From: Chitinophaga chungangae
Lineage (GTDB): Bacteria; Bacteroidota; Bacteroidia; Chitinophagales; Chitinophagaceae
Direction: 5' to 3'
Length of the DNA: 64,000 nucleotides
Assembly (NCBI RefSeq): GCF_017742215.1
Contig: NZ_JAGHKP010000002.1
Coordinates: forward strand, 1,212,737 to 1,276,736
This document shows, in pieces, positions 16,856 through 26,149 of the stretch. The first letter of the stretch is position 1. Every line of letters begins with the position of its first letter. The notes beneath the pieces were generated by a model. It was not told the origin of the DNA. It saw only the letters and a list, made by a program, of their open reading frames with translations, and made no database searches. The position numbers and the translations under genes are program-made.

Positions 16856-18544
16856 ATGATCCGTTTTTTTACCAAAGATCAATACAAGAACCTGGTATGG
16901 GCCGTGTGGGTCCTGCTGGCGTTGTTCCAGGCCGGGTTCACCCAGCTGATGGACGATGAAGCGTACTATTGGGTATACTCCCGCCATCTCGACTGGGGTT
17001 ATTTCGACCATCCGCCCATGATCGCGCTGCTGATCAAGGCCGGGTACGCGCTGTTTCACAACGAGCTGGGCGTAAGGCTCGGAATGGTGGCGCTCAACCT
17101 GGGCACGCTGGTGCTGACGGACAAACTTATCCCGCAGAAAGACAACCGGGTGTTTTACCTCTTGCTTGCCGGTATGGGCGTTATGCAGCTGGGCGGCATG
17201 CTGGCCGTGCCCGATCTGCCGCTGATCTTTTTCGCCACCCTGTATTTTTACATCTACCGCGGGTTCCTGGAATCGCAGAGCTGGAAGAACACTTTGCTGC
17301 TGGGGCTTAGCATGGCGCTGATGTTTTACAGCAAATACCACGGCGTATTGCTGGTGTTCTTTACCGTGCTCAGCAATCTTTCACTGCTCAGGCTCTACCG
17401 CTTCTGGATAGCGGTATTCATTACCACGGCGCTGTTTTTCCCGCACCTGTACTGGCAATACAGCCACGACTTCCCTTCCCTGCAATACCATCTCGTTGAG
17501 CGCAATTCCAACCGTTATCATTACAGTCATACCCTCGATTACATCCTCGGGCAGGTGCTGCTGTTCGGCCCGCTGGTGGGCTGGCTGATCCTGTACTACG
17601 CATTTCGTACGCCCATTGCCGGTACTTTCGAGCGCGCGCTGAAGTTCAGCCTGGTGGGCGTGCTGGTGTTTTTCCTGTTCAGCACCTTTAAAGGCCGCGT
17701 GGAAGCCAACTGGACCGTGATGATCTTTACGCCGATGATGATACTGGCGCACCAGGGCATTGTAAGGCATGGTTATTCCGCGAAAATATTTCAATATACC
17801 TGGTGGCTCTCCATTCTGATCGTTTGTATTACACGCGTGTACATGGTGTGGGACTTCCTGCCCGGTGTGCGCATCCGCCCCGAGATCCATCACAACCGGG
17901 AATGGACGGCCGCGATCGCTGAAAAGGCGGGCGGCAGGCCGGTGGTGTTCATGAACAGTTACCAGCGCCCTTCCAAATACATGTTTTATACGGGGAATGA
18001 AGCGTACAGCCTCAATACGATCCCCTCGCGCCGCAGTCAGTACAATTTCTGGCATACGGAAGAAGACTTATGGGGGAAAGAAGTGCTTATCAGCGCGCCT
18101 GACAAATATTATTTCGGGCCGTACGAAGGCGTGGACAGTTTGAACACTTCGCAGGGGAGATTTTTTAATCGTGTTGAAAAGGAATATTATTCCTATTCGC
18201 TCATCCAGTTCGTGCCTGCCGGAAAATCTTTCACCATCAATAACGATAAATCCATTACGGTGCGATTTGCGGTGAAGAACGGGTACAATGTGCCGGTGAA
18301 ATTCCCGTCATCAAAATCTCCTGAAATCGGATATACTATCTGGAATAAGGATGATCTGAAAGAAGAAAAGTACCAGCAAAGCCTTAGCGAAGTATTAACG
18401 CAGGATAGCGTAGACATTGTGATCTATTCGCCCGGCGCCACCTGGGGCGAGTTTAAGGTGAAGGCCGGTATTACCGCTCCTCCTTATCCATCGGCTTTGA
18501 TGACGCACAACAGCCCGGTGATGAAACTGGATATTAAAATGTGA
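16856..18544 (+). CDS. ArnT-like family 39 glycosyltransferase
   Basis: A 562-residue membrane protein with about ten N-terminal helices and a C-terminal periplasmic domain from about residue 350. The catalytic first loop has DDEAYYW followed by WGYFDHPPM, typical of ArnT/PMT-fold enzymes that use polyprenyl-phosphate sugars. Target and sugar are unknown; lipid A or protein glycosylation are candidates. ATG 16856 is chosen because the first helix begins at once and a TAACTTCG box ends 7 nt upstream. Confidence 0.85.
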   Translation: MIRFFTKDQYKNLVWAVWVLLALFQAGFTQLMDDEAYYWVYSRHLDWGYFDHPPMIALLIKAGYALFHNELGVRLGMVALNLGTLVLTDKLIPQKDNRVFYLLLAGMGVMQLGGMLAVPDLPLIFFATLYFYIYRGFLESQSWKNTLLLGLSMALMFYSKYHGVLLVFFTVLSNLSLLRLYRFWIAVFITTALFFPHLYWQYSHDFPSLQYHLVERNSNRYHYSHTLDYILGQVLLFGPLVGWLILYYAFRTPIAGTFERALKFSLVGVLVFFLFSTFKGRVEANWTVMIFTPMMILAHQGIVRHGYSAKIFQYTWWLSILIVCITRVYMVWDFLPGVRIRPEIHHNREWTAAIAEKAGGRPVVFMNSYQRPSKYMFYTGNEAYSLNTIPSRRSQYNFWHTEEDLWGKEVLISAPDKYYFGPYEGVDSLNTSQGRFFNRVEKEYYSYSLIQFVPAGKSFTINNDKSITVRFAVKNGYNVPVKFPSSKSPEIGYTIWNKDDLKEEKYQQSLSEVLTQDSVDIVIYSPGATWGEFKVKAGITAPPYPSALMTHNSPVMKLDIKM

Positions 18545-18562
18545 GCAATGAAGCGCTAAATA

Positions 18563-18600
18563 AAAAGAGGATGCATTATCGTAATGCATCCTCTTTTTTT
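18563..18600. terminator. Bidirectional terminator between convergent genes
   Basis: AAAAAGAGGATGCATTA is mirrored around TCG by TAATGCATCCTCTTTTTTT, a near-perfect stem with A and T tracts on both sides. It serves the glycosyltransferase and thiL. Confidence 0.9.
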
Positions 18601-18613
18601 ATGTTGAAGATTT

Positions 18614-19642
18614 TTATTTGAACGCATTCCACCCTTGCGCGGTGATCTGGTGTTTGTTACCGCCTTTGGTGATGATGTGGGCGCCCAGTTCCGGCTCGGT
18701 GATGTAGCCGATCACGGCGATCTCTTCGTTCAGCGTGATCTTGTCGTAATCTTCCTGTTTCATGGTGAACAGCAGTTCGTAATCTTCCCCGCCGCTTAAC
18801 GCGCAGGCGGTAGGGTCGAGGCCGAATTGCATGGCCATGCTGCGGCTCTGGTCGTGGATGGGAATTTTTTCTTCGTAGAGCACGCAGCCTACGTTGCTTT
18901 GTTTGCAGATGTGCAGGATCTCGGAGCTGAGGCCGTCGCTCACGTCCATCATGGATGTAGGGCGGATCTCTTTTTCGGCGAGGAATGCGATGATGTCCTG
19001 CCGGGCTTCCGGTTTCAGCTGGCGGCCGATGATGTAGGTCTGATTTTCGAGATCGGGCTGTACCTGCGGGTTTTCAAGGAAGATCTGTTTTTCCCTTTCC
19101 AGCAGGGTGAGGCCGAGGTAAGCCGCGCCGAGGTCGCCGGAAACGCAGAGCAGGTCGCCTTTTTGGGCGCCGGAACGTTTTACGAACTGGTCGGGCGTTA
19201 TTTCGCCGATGGCGGTTACGCTGATCACGAAACCTTTTTTGCTGGAGGAAGTGTCTCCCCCGATGAGGTCTACGTTATACCGTTCGCAGGCCGCATACAC
19301 GCCTTCGTAAAATTCGTTGAGCGCTTCGAGCGAAAAACGGTTGGAAAACGCGATGCTGATGGTGATATGCGTAGGCACGGCGTTCATGGCGTAGATGTCG
19401 GACAGGTTCACGACCACCGATTTGTACCCGAGATGTTTGAGCGGGGTATACATCAGGTCGAAGTGAATGCCTTCCACGAGCATGTCTGTCGTGATTACGC
19501 CCTGTTTGCCGAACTGGTCGATCACGGCGGCATCGTCGCCCACGCCGAGAATGGTGCCGGCGTTGCGGATCTCTATATTGCGGGTGAGATAGTCGATCAG
19601 GCCGAATTCACCGAGGTTTTCTATTTCTGTTCTCTCTTCCAT
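18614..19642 (-). CDS. thiL: Thiamine-monophosphate kinase
   Basis: A 342-residue enzyme phosphorylating TMP to TPP. GVGDDAAVI, TTDMLVEGIHF, GGDTSSS, MDVSDGLSSE and SGGEDYELLF mark the PurM/ThiL fold and its ATP/Mg sites. It lies 6 nt downstream of the inositol-monophosphatase-like gene and is probably co-transcribed with it. No other thiamin gene and no THI-box are visible nearby. Confidence 0.94.
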   Translation of the reverse strand: MEERTEIENLGEFGLIDYLTRNIEIRNAGTILGVGDDAAVIDQFGKQGVITTDMLVEGIHFDLMYTPLKHLGYKSVVVNLSDIYAMNAVPTHITISIAFSNRFSLEALNEFYEGVYAACERYNVDLIGGDTSSSKKGFVISVTAIGEITPDQFVKRSGAQKGDLLCVSGDLGAAYLGLTLLEREKQIFLENPQVQPDLENQTYIIGRQLKPEARQDIIAFLAEKEIRPTSMMDVSDGLSSEILHICKQSNVGCVLYEEKIPIHDQSRSMAMQFGLDPTACALSGGEDYELLFTMKQEDYDKITLNEEIAVIGYITEPELGAHIITKGGNKHQITAQGWNAFK

Positions 19643-19648
19643 GTATGA

Positions 19649-20419
19649 TTAAATACTGTTGATCTCTTTCAGCAGGTCGTTATGGATAAAGCCGTTGGTG
19701 GCTACGATCTGTTTCTGGTAAGGGGAATAGGCTTTGCCGGAAAAATCCGTCACTTTTCCGCCTGCTTCCTGTACGATGAGGTAACCGGCGGCGGAATCCC
19801 AGGCGTTGAGGTGCCCTTCCCAGAACCCGTCGAAACGGCCGGCCGCCACCCAGCAAAGGTCGAGGGCGGCGGAGCCGAGGCGGCGTACCGGCAGGCCCTG
19901 TAAAATAAACCTTTCCAGCACGGCCAGCGGTTTCATGGCCGATTGTTCGTACTGGTAGGCAAAACCCGTTACCAGGCAGGCGTTTGCAAAGCTGGTTTTG
20001 GAGGAAACGCTGATCCGCTGGTCGTTCAACGTTGCGCCAAAGCCTTTCTGGGCAAAGAACAGTTCGTTCATCAGCGGGTTGTACACGGCCCCGAGGATCA
20101 TTTCACCGTCCTGCTCCACCCCAATGCTCACGCAGCAGATGGGGATGCCGTGGGCGAAATTCACCGTACCGTCGATAGGGTCGATGATCCATTTCACGGA
20201 AGAACCGGTGGAAATGGAGCCGATCTCCTCGCTGAGGATCTGGTGGTCCGGGTAATCGGCCTGAATGGCTTGAATAATAGCGGCTTCCGCTTTTTTATCC
20301 GCTTCCGTCACCAGGTCGTTCACCGTACTTTTATGGGAAATTGTGAAAGTACCGTTAAAATATTCCTGTAAAACTTTTGCACCGGCTTGCGTAGCTTTGA
20401 GTAACGTTGATTTTAACAT
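19649..20419 (-). CDS. Inositol monophosphatase family protein
   Basis: A 256-residue Mg-dependent phosphatase with all three motifs: SEEIGS, WIIDPIDGTVNFAHG and NAWDSAAGYLIVQEAGG. Substrates in the family include inositol-1-P, fructose-1,6-P2 and PAP; the specificity is not evident. ATG 20419 is chosen because a TACCTTTG -7 box lies 4 nt upstream, making a longer N-terminus unlikely. It is first gene of a unit with thiL. Confidence 0.9.
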   Translation of the reverse strand: MLKSTLLKATQAGAKVLQEYFNGTFTISHKSTVNDLVTEADKKAEAAIIQAIQADYPDHQILSEEIGSISTGSSVKWIIDPIDGTVNFAHGIPICCVSIGVEQDGEMILGAVYNPLMNELFFAQKGFGATLNDQRISVSSKTSFANACLVTGFAYQYEQSAMKPLAVLERFILQGLPVRRLGSAALDLCWVAAGRFDGFWEGHLNAWDSAAGYLIVQEAGGKVTDFSGKAYSPYQKQIVATNGFIHNDLLKEINSI

Positions 20420-20423
20420 GGCG

Positions 20424-20431
20424 CAAAGGTA
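20424..20431 (-). promoter_or_regulatory. -7 promoter box of the inositol-monophosphatase-like gene
   Basis: TACCTTTG on the minus strand matches TAnnTTTG and lies only 4 nt before the ATG, implying a leaderless transcript. Confidence 0.5.
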
Positions 20432-20472
20432 CGAAGTGTGCGCAACTTCCCCTGATTTACGCACGAATTAAG

Positions 20473-20480
20473 TATTTTTG
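20473..20480 (+). promoter_or_regulatory. -7 promoter box of the GH3 gene
   Basis: TATTTTTG matches TAnnTTTG, 25 nt before the ATG at 20506; the -33 region is not clear. Confidence 0.45.
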
Positions 20481-20505
20481 CTTTTTATAACTAGAATCGC
20501 AATTA

Positions 20506-22047
20506 ATGGCCATTATAGGTAATCTGATATCCAGATCACTTCGCATTCGGAAACAGTTCACGTTCAAGCTGGGAACGCCCCGCCAGTACCAGTTACAGGT
20601 GCTGCGCAGGCTGATGGAAAAAGCCAAGCACACGCAGTTTGGCGAGCATTACGGGTATGAGCAGATCCTGAACTCCCCCAACTGGGTTTCCCAGTTCCGG
20701 CAGAAAGTACCTGTGCATAACTACAACAAAATGCACAAAGAGTGGTGGCACAAATGCCTGGAAGGCATCCCCAACGTGAGCTGGCCTGAAAAGATCAAAT
20801 ATTTCGCCCTCAGTTCCGGTACCTCGGAATCCGCGAGCAAACACATCCCCGTAACGAGGGACATGCTCAGGAATGTGAAAAAGGTCGGGGTGAAACAGCT
20901 ATATTCCATGGCGAACTTCAACGTTCCGCCCAAATCCTTCACCAAAGGCATCCTGATGCTCGGCGGTACCACCTCGCTTTTCGAAAAAGGCGATTATTAC
21001 GAGGGGGACATGAGCGGCATCCAGGCCAAAAACATTCCTAAATGGTTCCGCCGTTTTTACAAGCCAGGCGGCAACATTTCCAGAAAGCCCAATTGGGAGC
21101 AGCGCATCAAACTGATCGTTCGCAAAGCCCCGCAGTGGGACGTAGGCACCGTTTGCGGCGTGCCCGCCTGGGTGCAGATCGTGCTGGAAGAGATCATCAA
21201 ATACCACAACGTTAAAAATATCCATGAAATATGGCCCAACCTGGCCATTTATATTCATGGCGGCGTAAGTTTCGAGCCTTACCGCGGTAGTTTCCAGAAG
21301 CTGCTGGGCAAACCCATCACCTTTATCGAAACCTATATGGCTTCCGAAGGCTCTTTCGGGTTCCAGGCGAGGCCGGGCGTAAAAGGCATCAAGCTGGTGC
21401 TGAACGCGGGCATCTTCTACGAGTTCATCCCCTTCAACGAGGAAAATTTCGATGCGGACGGCGAAGTGAAGCCCAATCCGAAATCGTACATGATCCACGA
21501 AGTGGTGGAAGACCAGGAATACGCCGTAATGCTGAGCACCTGCGCCGGCGCATGGCGCTACCTGATCGGCGACGTGGTGAAATTCACCTCCGTGAAAGAA
21601 CATGAGATCACCATCGTGGGCCGCACCAAGCAGTTCCTCAGCCTGGCGGGCGAGCACATGAGCATCGATAACATGAACAAGGCGATAGACAATGTGCAGA
21701 AAAAACTGGGCATTACCATCCGCGAGTTCACCGTGGCGGGCTTTGGGTACGAAAACCTGTTCGCCCACCGCTGGTATATCGGTACGGACGCGCCGAACGT
21801 AGACGCGGCAAGGGTCCGCGAGATCATCGACCAGACCCTCAGCGATGTGAACGACGACTATGCCGTTGAACGCACCTCCGCTTTGAAAGAAATATTTGTA
21901 GAAATACTGCCTAACCAGGTTTTCCTCGATTACCTGCGTTGCAAAGGCAAAGAAGGAGCCATGAATAAGTTCCCCCGTGTGCTGAAAGGCGAGAAGCTGA
22001 AAGACTGGGAGCAATTTCTTACCACCAAAGCAGGCGTGAAAGCCTAA
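20506..22047 (+). CDS. GH3-family acyl-adenylate-forming protein
   Basis: A 513-residue member of the GH3 fold, known in plants for joining amino acids to jasmonate or auxin by an adenylate intermediate. Landmarks are the SSGTSES ATP loop (near residue 105), a YMASEGSFGFQ segment (near 277) and a C-terminal GRTKQFLSLAGEHM hinge. Bacterial substrates are not established. It is divergent from the thiL unit and 15 nt before the LysE-like exporter, so the two may act together, perhaps in making and exporting an acyl-amino acid. That link is inference. Confidence 0.88.
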   Translation: MAIIGNLISRSLRIRKQFTFKLGTPRQYQLQVLRRLMEKAKHTQFGEHYGYEQILNSPNWVSQFRQKVPVHNYNKMHKEWWHKCLEGIPNVSWPEKIKYFALSSGTSESASKHIPVTRDMLRNVKKVGVKQLYSMANFNVPPKSFTKGILMLGGTTSLFEKGDYYEGDMSGIQAKNIPKWFRRFYKPGGNISRKPNWEQRIKLIVRKAPQWDVGTVCGVPAWVQIVLEEIIKYHNVKNIHEIWPNLAIYIHGGVSFEPYRGSFQKLLGKPITFIETYMASEGSFGFQARPGVKGIKLVLNAGIFYEFIPFNEENFDADGEVKPNPKSYMIHEVVEDQEYAVMLSTCAGAWRYLIGDVVKFTSVKEHEITIVGRTKQFLSLAGEHMSIDNMNKAIDNVQKKLGITIREFTVAGFGYENLFAHRWYIGTDAPNVDAARVREIIDQTLSDVNDDYAVERTSALKEIFVEILPNQVFLDYLRCKGKEGAMNKFPRVLKGEKLKDWEQFLTTKAGVKA

Positions 22048-22062
22048 CCACGAATTGAATAC

Positions 22063-22701
22063 ATGACTGCAGCTGTTATCGCGGGATTATTGCTGGGAAT
22101 GTTCTTGTCTGTATCCGTCGGGCCGGTGATCTTTGCTATTATCAAATATAGCATCAGCAACGGTTTCAGGGCGGGTATCAGTTTTGCCATGGGCGTATCC
22201 GCCAGCGATATCATGTTCGTGCTGCTGGGCAACCTCGCTACTTCCTTCATCAGCAACCTCAGCGCGCATACCCATATTATCGGTATCGTGGGCGGCATAT
22301 TGCTGATCGTGATGGGCGTGTACGGGCTGCTGTTCAAACAGGTGAAGATCGTAACGGGAGACGAGCGCCCGGAAATGTTCAGCACCCGCGATTACGCCAA
22401 GATCTGGCTGGGCGGTTTTCTGATGAACACCCTCAACCCCGGCGTGATCGTTTTCTGGCTGGGCGTTTGTGTGGCCAACGCGCCCACTTCCGTGTCCCAC
22501 CGCGTGATCATGTACAGCATCTGCCTGGTATTCGTACTGTCTGCGGACATTCTGAAGGTGTTCGTTTCAGACAAGATCCGCCACAAGCTCACCCTCACCA
22601 ACGTGATCTGGCTGAACCGCATCGCCGGCGTATGCATGATCGTTTTCGGCCTCGCATTGCTGTACCAGGTCTGGTTCGGCGGCGGGGAATTTTCACATTA
22701 G
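22063..22701 (+). CDS. LysE/RhtB family exporter
   Basis: A 212-residue inner-membrane protein with six hydrophobic helices and the family N-terminus (LLGMFLSVSVGPV) plus the NTLNPGVIVFW helix. LysE-type proteins export amino acids or their derivatives. It follows the GH3 gene by 15 nt in the same operon. Substrate is unknown. A hairpin terminator follows. Confidence 0.88.
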   Translation: MTAAVIAGLLLGMFLSVSVGPVIFAIIKYSISNGFRAGISFAMGVSASDIMFVLLGNLATSFISNLSAHTHIIGIVGGILLIVMGVYGLLFKQVKIVTGDERPEMFSTRDYAKIWLGGFLMNTLNPGVIVFWLGVCVANAPTSVSHRVIMYSICLVFVLSADILKVFVSDKIRHKLTLTNVIWLNRIAGVCMIVFGLALLYQVWFGGGEFSH

Positions 22702-22734
22702 TCTATTAACCAGGACCATATATTGAATTGCAGG

Positions 22735-22763
22735 AAAGAGAAGGCAGCAGGTCTTCTCTTTTT
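22735..22763 (+). terminator. Terminator after the LysE-like gene
   Basis: AAAGAGAAG (22735-22743) pairs with CTTCTCTTT (22753-22761), followed by T residues. Confidence 0.75.
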
Positions 22764-22766
22764 AAG

Positions 22767-22797
22767 AAAAGGCCGCCCCGGGAGGAACGGCCTTTGA
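22767..22797 (-). terminator. Terminator after korB
   Basis: AAAGGCCG pairs with CGGCCTTT around a 12-nt loop; on the minus strand the stem is followed by TTTTCTT. It lies 25 nt beyond the korB stop. Confidence 0.7.
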
Positions 22798-22821
22798 ATG
22801 TATAATGTATGCCCGGAGGAC

Positions 22822-23859
22822 TTAACGGATCGTCCAGGTTTCGTTGCCGGCGAGCAGTTTGTCCAGATTGCCGGGGCCGCGTTTTGCGGTGGCTTCCTGG
22901 AGCTGTGCCGCCATAATGTCGTCGTAAGTAGGACGGAAGATCTGGTAAAACACGCCGAAGGGCCTGGGAAGGTGGCCTTCGATGCGCGCATCGTCGAACA
23001 TGCGGGTGAGCAGCTGGGCTTTCCCGAAATCCTGTTCGTCGTGCACCCAAAGGTCCGAAGCGCTGTATTCGCCGGTGGTAAGGTCTACTGCAACGGGTTT
23101 CAGCCCGTCAAGGCGGATGCCTTTGTTTTTCTGCGCGCCAAACACCAGCGGCTGGCCCTGCTCAACGAAGATCGTTTCGTCTGCCTTGCTGGATTTTTCG
23201 GTGAACACTTCAAAAGCGCCGTCGTTGAAGATGTTGCAGTTCTGGTAGATCTCCAGGAAAGACGCGCCTTTGTGCGCATGGCTGCGTTTCAGCATTTCCT
23301 GCAAATGTTTGGGATCGCGGTCCATCGAACGGGCGATGAACGTAGCATCCGCGCCCAGGGCCAGCGCCATGGGATTGAACGGGTGGTCGATGCTGCCGAA
23401 AGGCGTGCTCTTCGTAACCTTGTTCTGCTCGGAGGTCGGGGAGTATTGGCCTTTGGTAAGACCATAGATCTGGTTGTTGAACAGCATTACGTTCACATCG
23501 AAATTACGGCGCAGCAGGTGAATGGTGTGGTTACCGCCGATAGACAGCCCGTCCCCGTCGCCGGTCACGATCCAGACGCTCAGCTCGGGCCGGGTGGCCT
23601 TCAGGCCGGAAGCGATGGCCGTGGCGCGCCCGTGGATCGAGTGCATGCCGTAAGTGTTCATGTAATATGGGAAACGTGACGAACAGCCGATACCGGAAAC
23701 GATCACTATATTTTCGCGCGGGATACCCAGTCCCGGCATGATGGTCTGAACCTGTTTTAATATGGAATAATCCCCGCAACCCGGGCACCAGCGTACTTCC
23801 TGGTCCGTTGCAAAGTCCTTGGCCGTTAAGGGCTGCGGAGGGATAATGGTAGTTGACAT
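22822..23859 (-). CDS. korB: 2-oxoacid:ferredoxin oxidoreductase beta subunit
   Basis: A 345-residue thiamin-diphosphate subunit. CPGCGDYSIL near residue 25 and the TPP motif GDGDGLSIGGNH ending in LFNN 25 residues later are intact. With an alpha subunit it would convert 2-oxoglutarate (or another 2-oxoacid) and CoA to acyl-CoA, CO2 and reduced ferredoxin. No alpha subunit gene is adjacent: 508 bp of non-coding DNA lie upstream and the LysE-like gene is convergent downstream. Confidence 0.92.
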   Translation of the reverse strand: MSTTIIPPQPLTAKDFATDQEVRWCPGCGDYSILKQVQTIMPGLGIPRENIVIVSGIGCSSRFPYYMNTYGMHSIHGRATAIASGLKATRPELSVWIVTGDGDGLSIGGNHTIHLLRRNFDVNVMLFNNQIYGLTKGQYSPTSEQNKVTKSTPFGSIDHPFNPMALALGADATFIARSMDRDPKHLQEMLKRSHAHKGASFLEIYQNCNIFNDGAFEVFTEKSSKADETIFVEQGQPLVFGAQKNKGIRLDGLKPVAVDLTTGEYSASDLWVHDEQDFGKAQLLTRMFDDARIEGHLPRPFGVFYQIFRPTYDDIMAAQLQEATAKRGPGNLDKLLAGNETWTIR

Positions 23860-24338
23860 TTTTGTATATATCGGTTTGGTGTAAAGTTACGAATTAACAA
23901 GCTACGGCCGGTACCCGTGATATCCTTTCACAACAACTGGCTCATAATCACTTGTTCCTGAATGTGTAACGCTAAAGATACAAAATATACCCGTGTTACA
24001 GCGGAAGCAAAGATAGTCATTAATCTACTAAGATGGTAGGATAATCCGCAGGGAAAAAATACCCAGTTCTAAGTATTGCAGGGCTGCGCCGGATGTTCCA
24101 TTTTTGTGATATGTTCGCTAACCCAGGTTATCCACCCCCGGTCGCGACATTAGACAAGAGAAAAAATACAAGCATACCGTATAATTCCTGCGCCGGAGCG
24201 GCCGGAAAATTAAAAGATGCATACCTGATTTGGGATTGGGCGAACCCTTTTATCGAGACAAAAAGCTGGTTTTCCATTCCATAAAGTTTCGTTCTGGATA
24301 TGGAAATACCGTGAACAATATTAGATCGCGGTCTTCAC
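23860..24338. other. Long intergenic region with a palindromic site
   Basis: This region holds the korB leader on the minus strand and no convincing protein. An imperfect palindrome AATACCCAGTTCTAAGTATT lies at 24058-24077, preceded by GGGAAAA, and resembles the perfect palindrome at 53381-53404. The right part ends in a plus-strand terminator without a matching gene. Confidence 0.4.
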
Positions 24339-24369
24339 ATGGCTCCCTCTGCGGGAGCCATTTCTTTTT
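24339..24369 (+). terminator. Orphan plus-strand terminator
   Basis: ATGGCTCCC (24339-24347) pairs with GGGAGCCAT (24353-24361), followed by TTCTTTTT. Both flanking genes are on the minus strand, so it must end a plus-strand transcript or an antisense read. Confidence 0.7.
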
Positions 24370-26134
24370 ATTGCTGTTCTTCCGCGCCCGCATACCCCGC
24401 CGCCACGAAATCTTTAATGCCCAGCACGATCTTCCCCGCCATCTGCTGCCGGAAATCCGCGTCCAGCACTTTCATTTCGTCTTCAGGATTGCTCAGGAAC
24501 AGCGTTTCCACCAGCACGTTGGGGTATTCGGTAGGACTGTTCAGCGCAAAATTGAAACTGCCCACGTTACCGAACTCTTTCAGGCCCAGCTCCAGCATGT
24601 GTTTGTAAATGTACTGGCTCAGCGGCCTGAAACCGATGTGTTTGTAATAGGTGCTCGTGCCCTGGATGCGAACGGGGTCGGAGGAAGAATTGAGGTGGAT
24701 GCTTACGAGCAGATCGGGGTCTTTGTCGCGGTAAGACACTACGCGGTAGTTGTTGTCCACATACGAATCGTTCACGCGCGTCATCAGCACCCTTGCGCCT
24801 TCGGCCTGCAATGCGCGCTGAAGGGCGACGGCCACCGCCAGCGCCATTTCTTTTTCATACACGCCGGTAGGTCCTTGCGCGCCGAGGTTGCGGCCGCCAT
24901 GCCCCGCATCTACCGCGATGGTCAGGTTGCCGAGCCCGGGCTGCGAAGGCGGCCGTTTTACTTTGAGGGTAAGCGTATTGTTATTGTAATAAACCTGGTG
25001 GCCCCAGTGCTGCTTGTGTTTCAGCTCCACGATCACCCGCAGGATGTCGTCTTCCACCTGTTCGTAATAAGCGTTTTTGATCTCCTGCGTGTTTTCCAGC
25101 TGCGTGATCCAGTTGGTATTGGCGGTGGCGCCGTAAATGTCGAGCACGATGCGGGAAGGATCGGTTTGCTGCGTGGTGCGATAGGGCAGTTTTTGGGTGA
25201 GCGCAACGGTCACGTAATCGAACTGCTCGTCTCCCCAAACGCGCCAGCTGTTGCTGAGCGACGAGGGCGGGAAAGTGCCGGGAGCCTGCATCACCACTTG
25301 TTCCTGCGGGATGTAGGCGGTGAAGTTTTTTGAGAGTTTTACGCGGTAGTCTGATCCTACTTTGCCGTTGATGTTGAGATAGACGCCCGTGTCGAGTGAA
25401 CCTACGCGCGCGCCGCCAAGGCGGTCTTCGCCGAGACCGTATTTAAGAAAAGGATTGTCTCCGGTGGTTTTACCGACCATCGGCTGCACCTGGGGATCGC
25501 GGAGCATAAAGGTATAGGCGGTGTTGCGGCGCACTTCCGTGCCTTCCGCCTCGAGCGTTACGGGAAGGCTGCGGCCGGTGATCATCGGGTCGTCGCATTG
25601 CACGGTGTAAGTGCCCTGGTAAATGCCCGGCATCGTTTGAGCGCCGCTTACCGGCAGTTCCATCAGTTTGAATTGCCCGCCCACGGTAACGGTGCCGCCG
25701 GGGATGGCTTTTACGCGGAAACGGATAAGATCGCCGGGCGCCAGCAGCAAATTACCTTCTGGAAAGGTTTGAACGTATGCGATATTCACGGAGCTAACGG
25801 GCACGGGCTCCTGCGGTTCGTTGAAAGTAAAGTATACGGTGCGTTGGGCGGAATCGCCGTCGGGGCCGAGCGATTTGACGACGAACTCGTTGGCGCCTTC
25901 CTCCAGCGCCAGTTCGATGGCGAAAGCGCCGGTGGGATAAACTTTCTGCGGTTCGTCGTTTACGAATACCTGGCACGATTTGCAGGTGCTGCCTACGAGA
26001 AACTGCCGGGCGGTAGTAACTGAATTTTGCTGCCGGCCCGGTTGCGTGAGCCGCAGAAAATTTTTTTCCTGAGCGTGAGACTGTAATACAAACAATGCTG
26101 CGAGCAGCAGGCTTCCTCCTAACCTTTTTTTCAT
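24368..26134 (-). CDS. N-acetylmuramoyl-L-alanine amidase (Amidase_3) with long N-terminal region
   Basis: A 588-residue exported cell-wall hydrolase. A signal peptide (about 1-21) is followed by a long beta-rich region with no motif I recognise, an AMIN-like segment (about 310-400), and the zinc amidase domain from residue 409. Zinc ligands and the catalytic residue are visible: H412 in DAGHGG, the YEKE Glu, H480 in SIHLNS and E543 in VETLFLSN. It cleaves the amide between MurNAc and the stem peptide. The ~390-residue N-terminal part likely sets localisation. Confidence 0.9.
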   Translation of the reverse strand: MKKRLGGSLLLAALFVLQSHAQEKNFLRLTQPGRQQNSVTTARQFLVGSTCKSCQVFVNDEPQKVYPTGAFAIELALEEGANEFVVKSLGPDGDSAQRTVYFTFNEPQEPVPVSSVNIAYVQTFPEGNLLLAPGDLIRFRVKAIPGGTVTVGGQFKLMELPVSGAQTMPGIYQGTYTVQCDDPMITGRSLPVTLEAEGTEVRRNTAYTFMLRDPQVQPMVGKTTGDNPFLKYGLGEDRLGGARVGSLDTGVYLNINGKVGSDYRVKLSKNFTAYIPQEQVVMQAPGTFPPSSLSNSWRVWGDEQFDYVTVALTQKLPYRTTQQTDPSRIVLDIYGATANTNWITQLENTQEIKNAYYEQVEDDILRVIVELKHKQHWGHQVYYNNNTLTLKVKRPPSQPGLGNLTIAVDAGHGGRNLGAQGPTGVYEKEMALAVAVALQRALQAEGARVLMTRVNDSYVDNNYRVVSYRDKDPDLLVSIHLNSSSDPVRIQGTSTYYKHIGFRPLSQYIYKHMLELGLKEFGNVGSFNFALNSPTEYPNVLVETLFLSNPEDEMKVLDADFRQQMAGKIVLGIKDFVAAGYAGAEEQQ

Positions 26135-26149
26135 GACTCTCGGTATTTA

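Noticed and set aside
24230-25333. A 367-codon plus-strand frame opposite the amidase gene, starting in the gap
   Set aside because: It reads through a terminator hairpin and runs antisense to the zinc amidase domain.
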